The translations under genes and the position numbers were made by a program. A stretch of DNA of 36,246 nucleotides. Source: Clostridia bacterium. GTDB taxonomy: Bacteria; Bacillota; Clostridia; Oscillospirales; CAG-272. How positions within the stretch are numbered: the stretch's first letter is position 1; every line of letters begins with the position of its first letter. Below, one piece after another: positions 24,275-31,876 of this stretch. The notes under the pieces were generated by a model, which was not told the origin of the DNA, ran no database searches, and saw only the letters and a program-made list of their open reading frames with translations. The stretch covers positions 1 through 36,246 of the forward strand of contig JAFXJX010000015.1 in the NCBI GenBank assembly GCA_017532025.1. The letters run 5' to 3'.

Positions 24275-24892
24275 ATGAAGGTTTTGATGTTGAACGGAAG
24301 TCCGAAGGCAAGTGGCAACACGGCGCTTGCTTTGCGTGAAATTGCCTCAGTTTTGGAAAAAGAGGGCATTGAGGTGGAGATCGTGCAGGTGGGACATCTT
24401 GCAGTGCGCGGCTGTGTGGCTTGCCTTTCCTGCCGCAAAACGGGGAAGTGCGTGTTTGACGATATTGTGAATGAGCTTGCCGAAAAGCTAAAAGAAGCCG
24501 ACGGCATGGTGGTGGGAAGTCCCGTGTATTACGCGGCGGCAAATTCCACCCTGACGGCGGTGCTTGACCGTTTGTTTTATTCATCGTCCTTTGACAAGCG
24601 CATGAAGGTGGGTGCATCGGTGGCTGTGGCGCGCCGTGGCGGCACAACGGCAACTTTTGATCAGCTGAACAAGTATTTTGCCATCTGCGGTATGCCGATT
24701 GCCTCCAGCCAATATTGGAATATTGCGCACGGCACAGTTCCGGGCGACGTGGCACAGGATGGCGAGGGTATGCAGACCATGCGCACCTTGGGTGCCAACA
24801 TGGCGTTCTTGATGAAGAGCATTGCCCTTGGCAAAGAAGCATACGGTCTTCCCGAAAAAGAAGCACCGATTAGAACAGGTTTTGTGAGATGA
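24275..24892 (+). CDS. Flavodoxin-fold NAD(P)H-dependent oxidoreductase (iron-sulfur flavoprotein-like)
   Basis: 205 residues from ATG 24275 with AAGGAG upstream. The FMN phosphate-binding loop LNGSPKASGNTALAL is at 6-20; a cysteine cluster CVACLSCRKTGKC (about 47-59) could carry an Fe-S cluster as in iron-sulfur flavoproteins. VGSPVYYAAANSTLTAVLDR is the typical isoalloxazine-side loop. Such proteins reduce flavin, quinones or oxygen species in anaerobes. Its neighbour is a SOD, so an oxidative-stress role is plausible, but each gene has its own promoter. Cytoplasmic. Confidence 0.9.
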   Translation: MKVLMLNGSPKASGNTALALREIASVLEKEGIEVEIVQVGHLAVRGCVACLSCRKTGKCVFDDIVNELAEKLKEADGMVVGSPVYYAAANSTLTAVLDRLFYSSSFDKRMKVGASVAVARRGGTTATFDQLNKYFAICGMPIASSQYWNIAHGTVPGDVAQDGEGMQTMRTLGANMAFLMKSIALGKEAYGLPEKEAPIRTGFVR

Positions 24893-24915
24893 CAGAGAAA
24901 AGACATAGCTTGTTT

Positions 24916-24950
24916 GGCGTGATACTCTTAACGGAGTATCACGCCAGTTT
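24916..24950 (+). terminator. Hairpin downstream of the flavoprotein gene
   Basis: GGCGTGATACTC (24916-24927) pairs perfectly with GAGTATCACGCC (24934-24945), followed by AGTTTTATT. It is a probable terminator, or the outermost module of the repeat array that follows. Confidence 0.6.
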
Positions 24951-25112
24951 TATTCGCCTGCGGCGAGTTTTATTGCTTCGCAGTGATATTCGTTTTACGA
25001 CGAGTGATATTCGCTTCGCGAGTTTGGGGGCGAATAAAATATCACTGAAGCCAAAAGGCTTCAATATCACTGTCGATGTGCGACAATATCACTCCGACGA
25101 AGTCGGAATATA
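24946..25112. repeat. Array of small hairpins separated by GTGATATT / AATATCACT spacers
   Basis: Left half: short stem-loops CGCCTGCGGCG, GCTTCGC, CGTTTTACG, CGCTTCGCG separated by TTTTATT or GTGATATT. Right half: GAAGCCAAAAGGCTTC, GTCGATGTGCGAC, CCGACGAAGTCGG separated by AATATCACT, the complement of the left spacers. The spacers can pair across the centre (GGGGGCG), giving a multi-arm palindrome of about 165 bp. The chance open frame through it is not a gene. Confidence 0.7.
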
Positions 25113-25116
25113 ACTC

Positions 25117-25145
25117 TTGTCTTCTCTGCAGATTTATGATATAAT
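25117..25145 (+). promoter_or_regulatory. Promoter of the membrane protein gene at 25255
   Basis: TTGTCT (25117-25122), 17 bp, TATAAT (25140-25145), inside TGATATAATATCA, itself a palindrome. Confidence 0.6.
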
Positions 25146-25149
25146 ATCA

Positions 25150-25254
25150 TCAGCATTGTAGGTGTATGGGCTAAGCCCCGTGCCTTTGTAATACAAAGGC
25201 GAAACTGGCGATAAAGGCAAACGATAAATAGAAATTTAGCAAGGTGGTGTTGGT
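25150..25254 (+). other. Structured 5' leader, unassigned
   Basis: Between the promoter and the GTG start the RNA holds GGGCTAAGCCC, GCCTTTGTAATACAAAGGC (8-bp stem, 3-nt loop) and the unpaired purine-rich GAAACTGGCGATAAAGGCAA. AAAGGCAAAC recalls part of the c-di-GMP-I core, but the other conserved elements of that class are missing. It is a candidate for a regulatory RNA of unknown type. Confidence 0.35.
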
Positions 25255-25776
25255 GTGAAAAAAGTTATTATCTGGACTGTTATTATACAGACTTTTATTT
25301 TAATATGTTTCATTGTTATATTGAGTATGAGTCAACCTGCAGATATAACTACTGCCACACAATGCAATATTGTCGTTGAAGCCGTAGATTATCGACGAAG
25401 ATATAACGAATCGAGTTTATATGTGTATGATCATTCTATTGGATACAAATTTTCAAAAGGAGCATTATCGACCGAGTATCACAGCATTTTAGATGTATCA
25501 AAAGCAATCAACAAAGGCGATATTATAACGATAACATACATAGAAGAACGCGGAATATTTGAAAAAACAAATTTGGTTGTTGATGCGTTTTCGGAAGATA
25601 AAGTTTATCTTTCTTATCACCAATATAATTCAGATAAATATCTTGTACGGGTTATTGTGTCTGTAGGCTTCGCAGTACTTGAACTCATATTCATAGTCAT
25701 ATCCTTTTTTGCTATTATGATGGCTACTTCTTCTAACAAACAATGTAAAAAGAAACATAAAAAGAGGGCATTGTGA
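25255..25776 (+). CDS. Small two-helix membrane protein, unknown function
   Basis: 173 residues from a GTG (25255) with AAGGTGG upstream. Transmembrane segments at about 4-24 (VIIWTVIIQTFILICFIVIL) and 130-155 (VRVIVSVGFAVLELIFIVIS) flank an extracytoplasmic beta-rich domain (VEAVDYRRRYNESSLYVYDH...GDIITITYIEE). The topology and the GD.ITITY strand loosely recall DUF3592-type proteins; this is an impression, not a match. GC content is clearly lower than in neighbours, suggesting acquisition. The C-terminus is strongly basic (KKKHKKRAL). It is a single gene with its own promoter and structured leader, preceded by a repeat array. Confidence 0.75.
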   Translation: MKKVIIWTVIIQTFILICFIVILSMSQPADITTATQCNIVVEAVDYRRRYNESSLYVYDHSIGYKFSKGALSTEYHSILDVSKAINKGDIITITYIEERGIFEKTNLVVDAFSEDKVYLSYHQYNSDKYLVRVIVSVGFAVLELIFIVISFFAIMMATSSNKQCKKKHKKRAL

Positions 25777-25820
25777 GACTTTATCTTATAAATTACTAAA
25801 TTACAATATATCGAATAGCA

Positions 25821-25860
25821 AACGCCGACAGACCCTGAAAATCTGTCGGCGTTAATTATT
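25821..25860 (+). terminator. Terminator of the 25255 gene
   Basis: AACGCCGACAGA/TCTGTCGGCGTT, a 12-bp stem followed by AATTATTTG (imperfect T-run). Confidence 0.6.
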
Positions 25861-25982
25861 TGTTTACTGCGGATCAAATATGAGCGGTCGATTTACAAAT
25901 TCTCCGATAAGGACTACGCCCATTGGGGCTATGTCTTTTTTTTGCCACAAAATCAAATATTGGTTGAGCGATAAACAACTGT

Positions 25983-26017
25983 TTGATAATTGATTTTTTA
26001 TCAATAAGTGCTATAAT
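25983..26017 (+). promoter_or_regulatory. Promoter with dyad operator of the XRE-helical-repeat gene
   Basis: TTGATAA (25983-25989) and TTATCAA (25998-26004) form a perfect 7-bp dyad overlapping a TTGATT (25990-25995)/TATAAT (26012-26017) promoter with a 16-bp spacer. A dyad on the -35 next to an XRE gene suggests autoregulation. Confidence 0.5.
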
Positions 26018-26057
26018 AGAATCACACCGGACATAACGATTTCAAGGAGACTGTTTT

Positions 26058-27197
26058 ATGCAACTTAATTTAGGTACTAAAATCAGAGAATTGCGCAAAC
26101 GCGACGGGCGCACACAAGATAATCTTGCAGAAGCGCTCGGCGTCAGTGCGCAGGCTGTGTCGCGTTGGGAGTCTGGCGGCAGTTATCCCGATATGGAGAT
26201 GATTCCGGCAATTGCCAACTACTTTCATGTTAGCATTGATGAGCTTTTTGGCTACAGCAAAGACAGAGAAGAACGGTTAAAAACAATCTTATCGAAAGCA
26301 GAAAAAGCAATAGGCGAAAACGGCGATATGACAGAATGCGTGGAGATGCTTCGTGCCGCTACAGAGGAATTTCCGTCAGAGTATAAGGTGTATATGAATC
26401 TGGGAGCGGCTTTGGTCTTGCTCGGATGGAAAAAGCACGGTGCAAGAAGTTACACAAAAGACGGCTCAGATTATGCTTTTGAAGATACGGAATATAACGC
26501 CCAAAATCTTTATTGGCAGGAAGCGCTGAGAGCATATGAAAAGGCGTTAACCATGGATATATCTTCTGAAGATAGAGATGTTGCGACCCTACAATTGGTT
26601 TACCATTACGCCAAAATGGGGTATTTTGATAAAGCTACAGCGCTTGCTTCCAAACAAAACAGTATTCTTATGAGCCGAGAATTTCTGCTGTCGAGCGCAA
26701 ACGAAGGAGAGACAAAGGATAAATATCAGGGAGAAGCTATTATTGAAGTTTTGACAGCATTGAAAACCGTTATTGCAAACGCTGTCAGTACGAGAGTTTC
26801 ACTTTTTACGAAAAAAGAAGGTGTCACGCTTTTGATAGAACTTGCTCGTCTTTATGAATCTATTTTCAGCGATGGCAGGTGTGGCGTTGGTCATTATCAT
26901 ATCTGCGGGTTATATCTGAAAGCGGCATTTCTTGAAGCGAAATTTGGTAAAGATACCGATCAGGCTTTCGAATACTTCAAGAAAGGCTTTGAACACAAAA
27001 AGGTGTATGAGTCTATAAGAAACCAAGGCGAATACCAATATACCGCACCGTTGGTATCCAAGGTTACCTTTCCGAGCGAGAACTTTCCTTCATTTCCCAA
27101 ACATTTTTGGACACAAAATTGGCTTGGCGTTTTCACGGATGATTTGAAGGAGCGAATCAAGGCAGATTCACGATTTGCCGAGTGTTTTGAGGAATAA
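26058..27197 (+). CDS. XRE-family regulator with C-terminal helical-repeat domain
   Basis: 379 residues from ATG 26058 with AAGGAG upstream. The HTH occupies about 5-65: IRELRKRDGRTQDNLAEALG, then VSAQAVSRWESGGSYPDMEM and IANYFHVSIDELFG. The remainder is alpha-helical and TPR-like, with an EALRAYEKALTMDISSEDRD repeat, DKATALASKQ, and EYFKKGFEHKK near 305. This architecture is common in Clostridia; its ligand is generally unknown, and some are peptide- or stress-responsive. A perfect dyad overlaps its promoter. No obvious target gene is adjacent: the downstream sequence is a RAYT remnant on the opposite strand. Confidence 0.88.
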   Translation: MQLNLGTKIRELRKRDGRTQDNLAEALGVSAQAVSRWESGGSYPDMEMIPAIANYFHVSIDELFGYSKDREERLKTILSKAEKAIGENGDMTECVEMLRAATEEFPSEYKVYMNLGAALVLLGWKKHGARSYTKDGSDYAFEDTEYNAQNLYWQEALRAYEKALTMDISSEDRDVATLQLVYHYAKMGYFDKATALASKQNSILMSREFLLSSANEGETKDKYQGEAIIEVLTALKTVIANAVSTRVSLFTKKEGVTLLIELARLYESIFSDGRCGVGHYHICGLYLKAAFLEAKFGKDTDQAFEYFKKGFEHKKVYESIRNQGEYQYTAPLVSKVTFPSENFPSFPKHFWTQNWLGVFTDDLKERIKADSRFAECFEE

Positions 27198-27200
27198 ATC

Positions 27201-27246
27201 ACGAAGACAAAGGCGTTTCGCTTGTGCGAGACGCCTTTGTCTTCGT
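27201..27246. terminator. Long hairpin between XRE gene and RAYT remnant
   Basis: ACGAAGACAAAGGCGTTTCGC/GCGAGACGCCTTTGTCTTCGT, a 21-bp stem with one G-U pair and a TTGT loop, but no T-run on either side. A convergent-gene barrier. Confidence 0.6.
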
Positions 27247-27287
27247 GTTGGAAATTTATGTTTGAACCGAACAAGAAAACATCTGTT

Positions 27288-27707
27288 TTAATCTTCTGTA
27301 TAAAAGCAATCATATTGCCATTTGATTGGATTCTCGCAGATGTATTTCGATATTTTTTCATAATCACGGTGATTGCGGATGACGTGATCGTGAAAAGAGC
27401 GTTGCCATATTGCCATGCTTCCATATCGATTATGTGTCTCTTTCGATGCATTCATTTTGATATAACCAATTGTTTTGGACAGGATCGATCTAACCCGTAG
27501 GGGCGATTCACGAATCGCCCGCAATTCATCATAATTGCGAATGACAGGGATGTGGTGTATGTGATTTGGCATAATAACATATTGATCCACCGTTGCCGTG
27601 TATTGTTCGGGGATTGGATTGATATAACGATCAACAATTTTTCCGTATTTGGTTAATTCTATTTCGGGCGATTCTCGTCCATTGTTATCACCCGTTTCAT
27701 TATAACA
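27288..27707 (-). pseudogene. RAYT (REP-associated Y1 tyrosine transposase), 5'-truncated
   Basis: The minus-strand frame is open from 27707 to the stop at 27288 (TAA). Read through, it gives IELTKYGKIVDRYINPIPEQ, then VDQYVIMPNHIHHIP (HUH motif HIH) and WQRSFHDHVIRNHRDYEKIS followed by KYICENPIKW, typical of the IS200-like Y1/RAYT family. The usual first 40-50 residues are missing: the frame starts after TGA with no start codon until an internal ATG at 27590. A REP hairpin (27497-27522) lies inside the middle of the frame, encoding AIRESPLR. RAYTs cut and join REP hairpins with GTAG feet. The remnant is probably inactive. Confidence 0.85.
27497..27522 (+). repeat. REP-like hairpin e inside the RAYT remnant
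   Basis: GTAGGGGCGATTC, short loop, GAATCGCCCGC. It has the same GTAG foot and GC-rich stem as units a-d at 3397-3650. Flanks GCAATT/GAATTGC form a further small palindrome. Confidence 0.75.
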
Positions 27708-27760
27708 TCATTTTCTATTTTCTGTCAACATTTTTACAAGAGGTGTTGGATTGGCAATCA

Positions 27761-27795
27761 AAAAGGAGTCTCACTTTATGAGTGAAACTCCTTTG
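27761..27795 (-). terminator. Terminator of the NSS-nucleotidase-PAP2 operon
   Basis: On the minus strand AAAGGAGTTTCACT pairs with AGTGAGACTCCTTT followed by TT. The PAP2 stop codon lies in its loop. Confidence 0.8.
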
Positions 27796-28447
27796 TTTTG
27801 GTTTTGAAAATCGTTGCGATTTTTTGATCAACCTTTGTAAGATGCACGATGAGATAGCCAAGTTCAAACACCAATATGCCTGCGGGGATATCGAGGATGA
27901 TATGCTGTTTGACAAGCAGCACCGAGGCAAAAACGCCGAGCGAGAAGACGCCCATCGCGATCTTATATCCGATCGGGAGCTTGCATTTTAAGGAACAGCG
28001 GAAGACTGCCCAGCTCTCAAGACAATGAATCGAGGGGAAGAGATTAACAGCGGGGGTGTCGGCGGCGTAGATAAAGGATGTCAGCCAGTTGAAAATGCCG
28101 CCGCCTGTGATCTCGGCTCGCACCATGGCGGTGGGGAGAGCCACAAAGATGATACCGCAGAAAATTTTGGCAAGGATGTTTGCCGTCGCCACTTTGTAAA
28201 GTTTCTCGCGGCTTTCTCTTGCGATCATAATATAGCCGATCGCCCACTGCAGATAAGCGAGGATATAAAAGAGAATGAAAGCCGGCACAAAGGGAAGTGC
28301 ATGATCGATACCGAGCGAAAGGTCATATGCCCTTGCGGGATCGTACACAAGCTTTGTGAGAAAATAGACAAGGCTGTTGAAAGCGAAAAGCGTGATGATG
28401 GGAAAGTAGCCGTAGAGTGGGATGAAAGTTTTCAGTTTATCCTTCAT
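27776..28447 (-). CDS. PAP2-superfamily phosphatase, membrane
   Basis: 223 residues from ATG 28447, preceded by GAGGAAAG; the start overlaps the end of the 5'-nucleotidase gene by 11 nt. Hydrophobic segments near 10-30, 55-80 and 100-125 and two near the C-terminus indicate about six membrane helices. PAP2 motif C2 is FPSIHCLESW (around 137-146) and C3 is KQHIILDIPAG (around 182-192) with the His-Asp pair; motif C1 (Kx6RP) is not obvious. This pattern fits the PAP2/inositol phosphotransferase-like subgroup acting on lipid phosphates such as phosphatidic acid or undecaprenyl pyrophosphate. Last gene of the operon. Confidence 0.88.
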   Translation of the reverse strand: MKDKLKTFIPLYGYFPIITLFAFNSLVYFLTKLVYDPARAYDLSLGIDHALPFVPAFILFYILAYLQWAIGYIMIARESREKLYKVATANILAKIFCGIIFVALPTAMVRAEITGGGIFNWLTSFIYAADTPAVNLFPSIHCLESWAVFRCSLKCKLPIGYKIAMGVFSLGVFASVLLVKQHIILDIPAGILVFELGYLIVHLTKVDQKIATIFKTKTKEFHS

Positions 28448-30389
28448 TGCTTTCCTCGGGTTTTTCTTCGGGAATTTGTTTTTTCGCTTTTCTCTTTTTG
28501 ACTCTCTTGATGATAAAGCGGACAAGCAGAACGATCAGGAGGATGATTAAGAGAATCAGAATTAAGGCAACAAAGGTGAAAATGTTGGGGTTTCGCAGAA
28601 GCTTGACGGGATTCCAGCTGGAATATACCACTTTTCTGCCGTCAGTTGTGGCGTAAGCTTCGTCCACCTCGCCGCCCATGTTTTCAATATAAGAGGAGAT
28701 GGCGTACCATTCTTTTAAGGGTCTGCCGTTTTCATCGCGGATGACGTAATCCTTGAGTTCATCTGCCGAAAGGGCTTTGCCTTCGGCGTTACGGGGTGTG
28801 ATCGAAAGCAGTCCGAAGGATTTTTCCTTGACCGAGCCGAGCATTTGCCCTGCATACATACCGGCAATGACGCAATAGAGTTTGTCATCGTCGATTTCGG
28901 CAAGCGTTCCGTCGGCAAGGCGGAGTCTTGTGTAATCGACTTTATTGAAAATCATGCGGTTGGTGTTGAAGGAATATTCAATGCCCGAGAAGAAAAGCTG
29001 TGCGGCGGGCATGATGGGCTGTACCGAAGCGTCCACTTCAAGAGCGCTCCATAAATCTTCGCCCGTGATGTAAACCGCAATCAGCTCACCCTCTGTGCCA
29101 ACACCGAGCGAGGCGGCATTGAAAACATCGGATACGGTGATGTTGCCAAGCGGCAGGCTTTCACGGATGACGCCTGTGGCGGTGAGGGCAATGTCGGGAC
29201 GGAAGCCAAGCGTTTGTTCGGCTGCCCAAAAATACGCATCGGCGTAGAGATTGGCAAGGGGAGATTCGTGCTGGGTCGCACCGACCGCACTTTGCGGTTC
29301 GAATTCGATTTTGTTGTTGGCAAGCACCTGATCGAAAGTCATGCCGTAGGCGGCAAGATAATCGTCATTCACTGCTTGCTTGAACTCTGCCACTTTGCCT
29401 GCGATGGAGGGGTCTTCTTTTACTGTTTCATCGACGGGAATGAGAGAATACTTTTCGAGAGTGACGGTGCTGTCGCTGTTTTTGACAAGATCAACAACGC
29501 CGAGGTATCTGCCGTAATCACCTGCCGAAACGATGTAGGTGTTGCCCACCCGGATGGCTTCTTTTAATGTGGTGTGGGTGTGAGCCGAAACGATGAGGTC
29601 GATCTCGGGCACTTTTTGGGCGAGGGTGTAGTCTTCACCTTTGCCGTTGTCGGTGCCGCTGTGTGAAAGGCAGACCACGATTGGGTCGGCATTGTAACGC
29701 GACTTGCATTCCTCGGTGGCTTGCTTGACGGTTTCTTTTGCGGTCTTTACGGGGTCAGTCATGATCATGCCCGAATTGGGGGCGCAAGCATCACCGTCAA
29801 AGCCCATGAGACCGAAGATGGCAAAATACACGTCACCACGCTCAAGCAGGATATAATTTTTAACGCCGTAATTCTCAAACGCGTCGCGCACGTCTTGGGA
29901 ATGCTCGGTTTCGTTTTTGTCACCGGCTTTGGGAGGCAGATAGTTGCTTTCCACAATGGCAGGAAGCGGATCGCCGCTTGCTTTGGCGGCATTCAGCATA
30001 TCCGAAAGACCCTCTTCGAGATAGTCAAACTCGTGGTTGCCGAAGGTGGTAACGTCAAAGCCCATCTCACCCATCAGGCGAAGTTCGGTGGCAGAGGTGG
30101 CATAAGCTGTTTGGAAGAGTGAGCCCATCGAAAAGTCACCGCCGTCCACCAAAATGGCGTTCGGGTTCTTTTCTTTTTGCTGTTTGATCAGTGTGGCAAG
30201 ACGGGCATAACCGCCTACTTCTCCGCCGTGATCGGTAGGCGTGGGGAGAAAATGCGAATGCAAGTCGTGTGTGAAGATTACGGTTGCATGATTTTCGTCT
30301 GCCGCAGAAACCGGGATAGACAACAGAAAGGGAAGCACCAAAGAAAGAAGAAGGAGAAGCGATAAAGTGCGAAACAGCACGGTTTTCAT
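28437..30389 (-). CDS. Surface-anchored 5'-nucleotidase/2',3'-cyclic phosphodiesterase
   Basis: 650 residues from ATG 30389, AAGGAG 8 nt upstream. A signal peptide covers 1-29 (cleavage after VSA). Calcineurin-like motifs: THDLHSHF, DGGDFSMG, GNHEFDY, SHSGTD, SAHTHT. The C-terminal 5'-nucleotidase substrate domain begins around 350 (VGATQHESPLANLYADAYFW). A transmembrane anchor at about 602-625 (FTFVALILILLIILLIVLLV) is followed by a basic tail, so the enzyme is fixed outside the membrane. It hydrolyses extracellular nucleotides to nucleosides and phosphate. It lies between a sodium symporter and PAP2 on one transcript, suggesting nucleotide/phosphate scavenging (inference). Confidence 0.95.
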   Translation of the reverse strand: MKTVLFRTLSLLLLLSLVLPFLLSIPVSAADENHATVIFTHDLHSHFLPTPTDHGGEVGGYARLATLIKQQKEKNPNAILVDGGDFSMGSLFQTAYATSATELRLMGEMGFDVTTFGNHEFDYLEEGLSDMLNAAKASGDPLPAIVESNYLPPKAGDKNETEHSQDVRDAFENYGVKNYILLERGDVYFAIFGLMGFDGDACAPNSGMIMTDPVKTAKETVKQATEECKSRYNADPIVVCLSHSGTDNGKGEDYTLAQKVPEIDLIVSAHTHTTLKEAIRVGNTYIVSAGDYGRYLGVVDLVKNSDSTVTLEKYSLIPVDETVKEDPSIAGKVAEFKQAVNDDYLAAYGMTFDQVLANNKIEFEPQSAVGATQHESPLANLYADAYFWAAEQTLGFRPDIALTATGVIRESLPLGNITVSDVFNAASLGVGTEGELIAVYITGEDLWSALEVDASVQPIMPAAQLFFSGIEYSFNTNRMIFNKVDYTRLRLADGTLAEIDDDKLYCVIAGMYAGQMLGSVKEKSFGLLSITPRNAEGKALSADELKDYVIRDENGRPLKEWYAISSYIENMGGEVDEAYATTDGRKVVYSSWNPVKLLRNPNIFTFVALILILLIILLIVLLVRFIIKRVKKRKAKKQIPEEKPEESNEG

Positions 30390-30413
30390 AAAAGAATCTC
30401 CTTTTTGTTTTAT

Positions 30414-30518
30414 TTAAATAAAGAATGTTACGATGCTGATGATGATAAAGGCGAACATGAGAACCGGGAGAACATAGCGCATATAGCCGCGCATCCAGGG
30501 CTTGATCTTGGCGCCCTA
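30414..30518 (-). other. Separated last transmembrane helix of the NSS transporter, beyond an amber codon
   Basis: Reading on in frame past TAG (30518-30516) gives GAKIKPWMRGYMRYVLPVLM and FAFIIISIVTFFI, then TAA (30416-30414). This is a normal C-terminal helix of an NSS protein. With readthrough the product would be 457 codons instead of 422, and the gap to the next gene drops from 126 to 24 nt. Confidence 0.85.
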
Positions 30519-31784
30519 GCCTTCGTTGGCTTCGGCGATAAAGTTTTTCCAACCCCAACCCCATTTAGAGGTACAGAAGAGAACAAAAACAAACGAGCCG
30601 ACAGGAAGAAGAATGTTCGAAACGATGAAGTCTTCAAGATCAAGAACGCCCGTGCCTGCGCCAAACGGCTCAAAGCCTGACCAGAGGTTGAAGCCGAAGA
30701 TGCAGGGAAGCGAGAGAAGGAACATACCGATGCCGCCGATAAGGCAGGTCTTCTTTCTTGACCAGCCTGTGATGTCGCAAATGCAGGCGATGATGTTTTC
30801 AAACACCGCAAAGACGGTGGAAAGGGCGGCGAAAGAAAGGAACACAAAGAAAAGGCTGCCCCAAAGTCTGCCAAGCGGCATATTGTTGAAGATCTGCGGG
30901 AGTGTTTCGAAAATGAGAGGCGGTCCTGCGTTGACATTGCCGCCGTTATAGGTGAAGCAGGCGGGGAAAATAATAAGTCCTGCCACGAGTGCAACCGAAG
31001 TATCGAGAACGGCAACGTTGACCGCTTCGCCGAGAAGCGAGCGTTCTTTGCCGATATAGCTGCCGAAGATTGCCATCGAGCCGATACCGAGCGACAAGGT
31101 AAAGAATGCCTGACTCATGGCACCTGTAATGATGTCAAAAAGGCTGATCTCTTTGAGGGTATCGAAATTGGGAACGAGGTAGAATTTGAGACCCTCTTTA
31201 GCGCCGTCGAGCGTGAAGCTGTTGACGGCAAGCACGAGCATGATGCCGAGAAGCGCGAGCATCATCACTTTTGTGATCTTTTCAAGGCTTTTCTGAACGC
31301 CGAAGGAACAGACCAAGAAGCCGACGACAACAACGATGGCAACAAACAAAATCTGCATCCAAGGATCGGAGAGCATACTGCCAAACTGAGGAACTACGGT
31401 TTCTGTGGGAACATTTGCAAAATCGCCTCTTGCCATTTTGACAAAATACTGAAGCAACCAACCCGAAACCGATGTATAAAACATCATAAGGATCACGTTG
31501 CCGGCAAGAGCAGCGTAACCGTGGATATGCCATTTAGACCCCTTTTTTTCAAGCTGTTGATACATGGCGACAGGGCTCTTGCGGCTGGCTCTGCCCAAGG
31601 AAAACTCCATGACCATAACCGGGACACCCATGATTGCCAAAAAGATGAGATACATCAAAACAAACAGGCCGCCGCCGTACTGCCCGACCATGTAGGGGAA
31701 CTTCCATACATTGCCAAGACCAATGGCACAGCCTGCGCTCAATAAAATAAAGCCGAGACGGCTTCCGAGCTTTTCTCTTTCCAT
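30516..31784 (-). CDS. Sodium-dependent transporter, NSS/SNF family (interrupted by amber codon)
   Basis: 422 residues from ATG 31784 with GGAGG 5 nt upstream. TM1 has the unwound sodium/substrate region SAGCAIGLGNVWKFPY, followed by GQYGGGLFVLMYLIF and GVPVMVMEFSLGRAS; TM6-8 include GAMSQAFFTLSLGIGSMAIF and LSFAALSTVFAVFENII. About eleven hydrophobic helices are present; the twelfth lies beyond an in-frame TAG. Relatives move amino acids with Na+. The amber codon probably arose from AAG or CAG (a single base change). The truncated protein may still work, since the last helix is peripheral in LeuT-type folds. It heads an operon with 5'-nucleotidase and PAP2; its promoter is at 31828-31856. 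Confidence 0.9.
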   Translation of the reverse strand: MEREKLGSRLGFILLSAGCAIGLGNVWKFPYMVGQYGGGLFVLMYLIFLAIMGVPVMVMEFSLGRASRKSPVAMYQQLEKKGSKWHIHGYAALAGNVILMMFYTSVSGWLLQYFVKMARGDFANVPTETVVPQFGSMLSDPWMQILFVAIVVVVGFLVCSFGVQKSLEKITKVMMLALLGIMLVLAVNSFTLDGAKEGLKFYLVPNFDTLKEISLFDIITGAMSQAFFTLSLGIGSMAIFGSYIGKERSLLGEAVNVAVLDTSVALVAGLIIFPACFTYNGGNVNAGPPLIFETLPQIFNNMPLGRLWGSLFFVFLSFAALSTVFAVFENIIACICDITGWSRKKTCLIGGIGMFLLSLPCIFGFNLWSGFEPFGAGTGVLDLEDFIVSNILLPVGSFVFVLFCTSKWGWGWKNFIAEANEG

Positions 31785-31827
31785 GATTCCTCCAAATGTG
31801 TATGATTACACTGATTTATGCCTTGCC

Positions 31828-31856
31828 ATTATAACATGAAAGTTTTGCGCCGTCAA
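31828..31856 (-). promoter_or_regulatory. Promoter of the NSS operon
   Basis: Minus strand TTGACG (31856-31851), 17 bp, TATAAT (31833-31828). Confidence 0.8.
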
Positions 31857-31876
31857 GAATTTTTTGCTCTAAAACA

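Noticed and set aside
24946..25112. CRISPR array
   Set aside because: The spaced units are self-complementary hairpins with complementary, not identical, separators on the two halves; there are no constant direct repeats and no cas genes.
24889..25113. 74-codon plus-strand frame after the flavoprotein gene
   Set aside because: It is entirely made of the hairpin-array repeat, and its start overlaps the preceding stop only by chance.
25150..25254. c-di-GMP-I riboswitch in the leader of the 25255 gene
   Set aside because: AAAGGCAAAC matches part of the core, but the tetraloop stem and the GGGACGCAAAGC segment are missing.
25862..25975. Short frame encoding KFSDKDYAHWGYVFFLPQ before the XRE-helical-repeat gene
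   Set aside because: It looks like it could be a gene remnant, but it has no start, no ribosome binding site and no family I recognise; too short to support.
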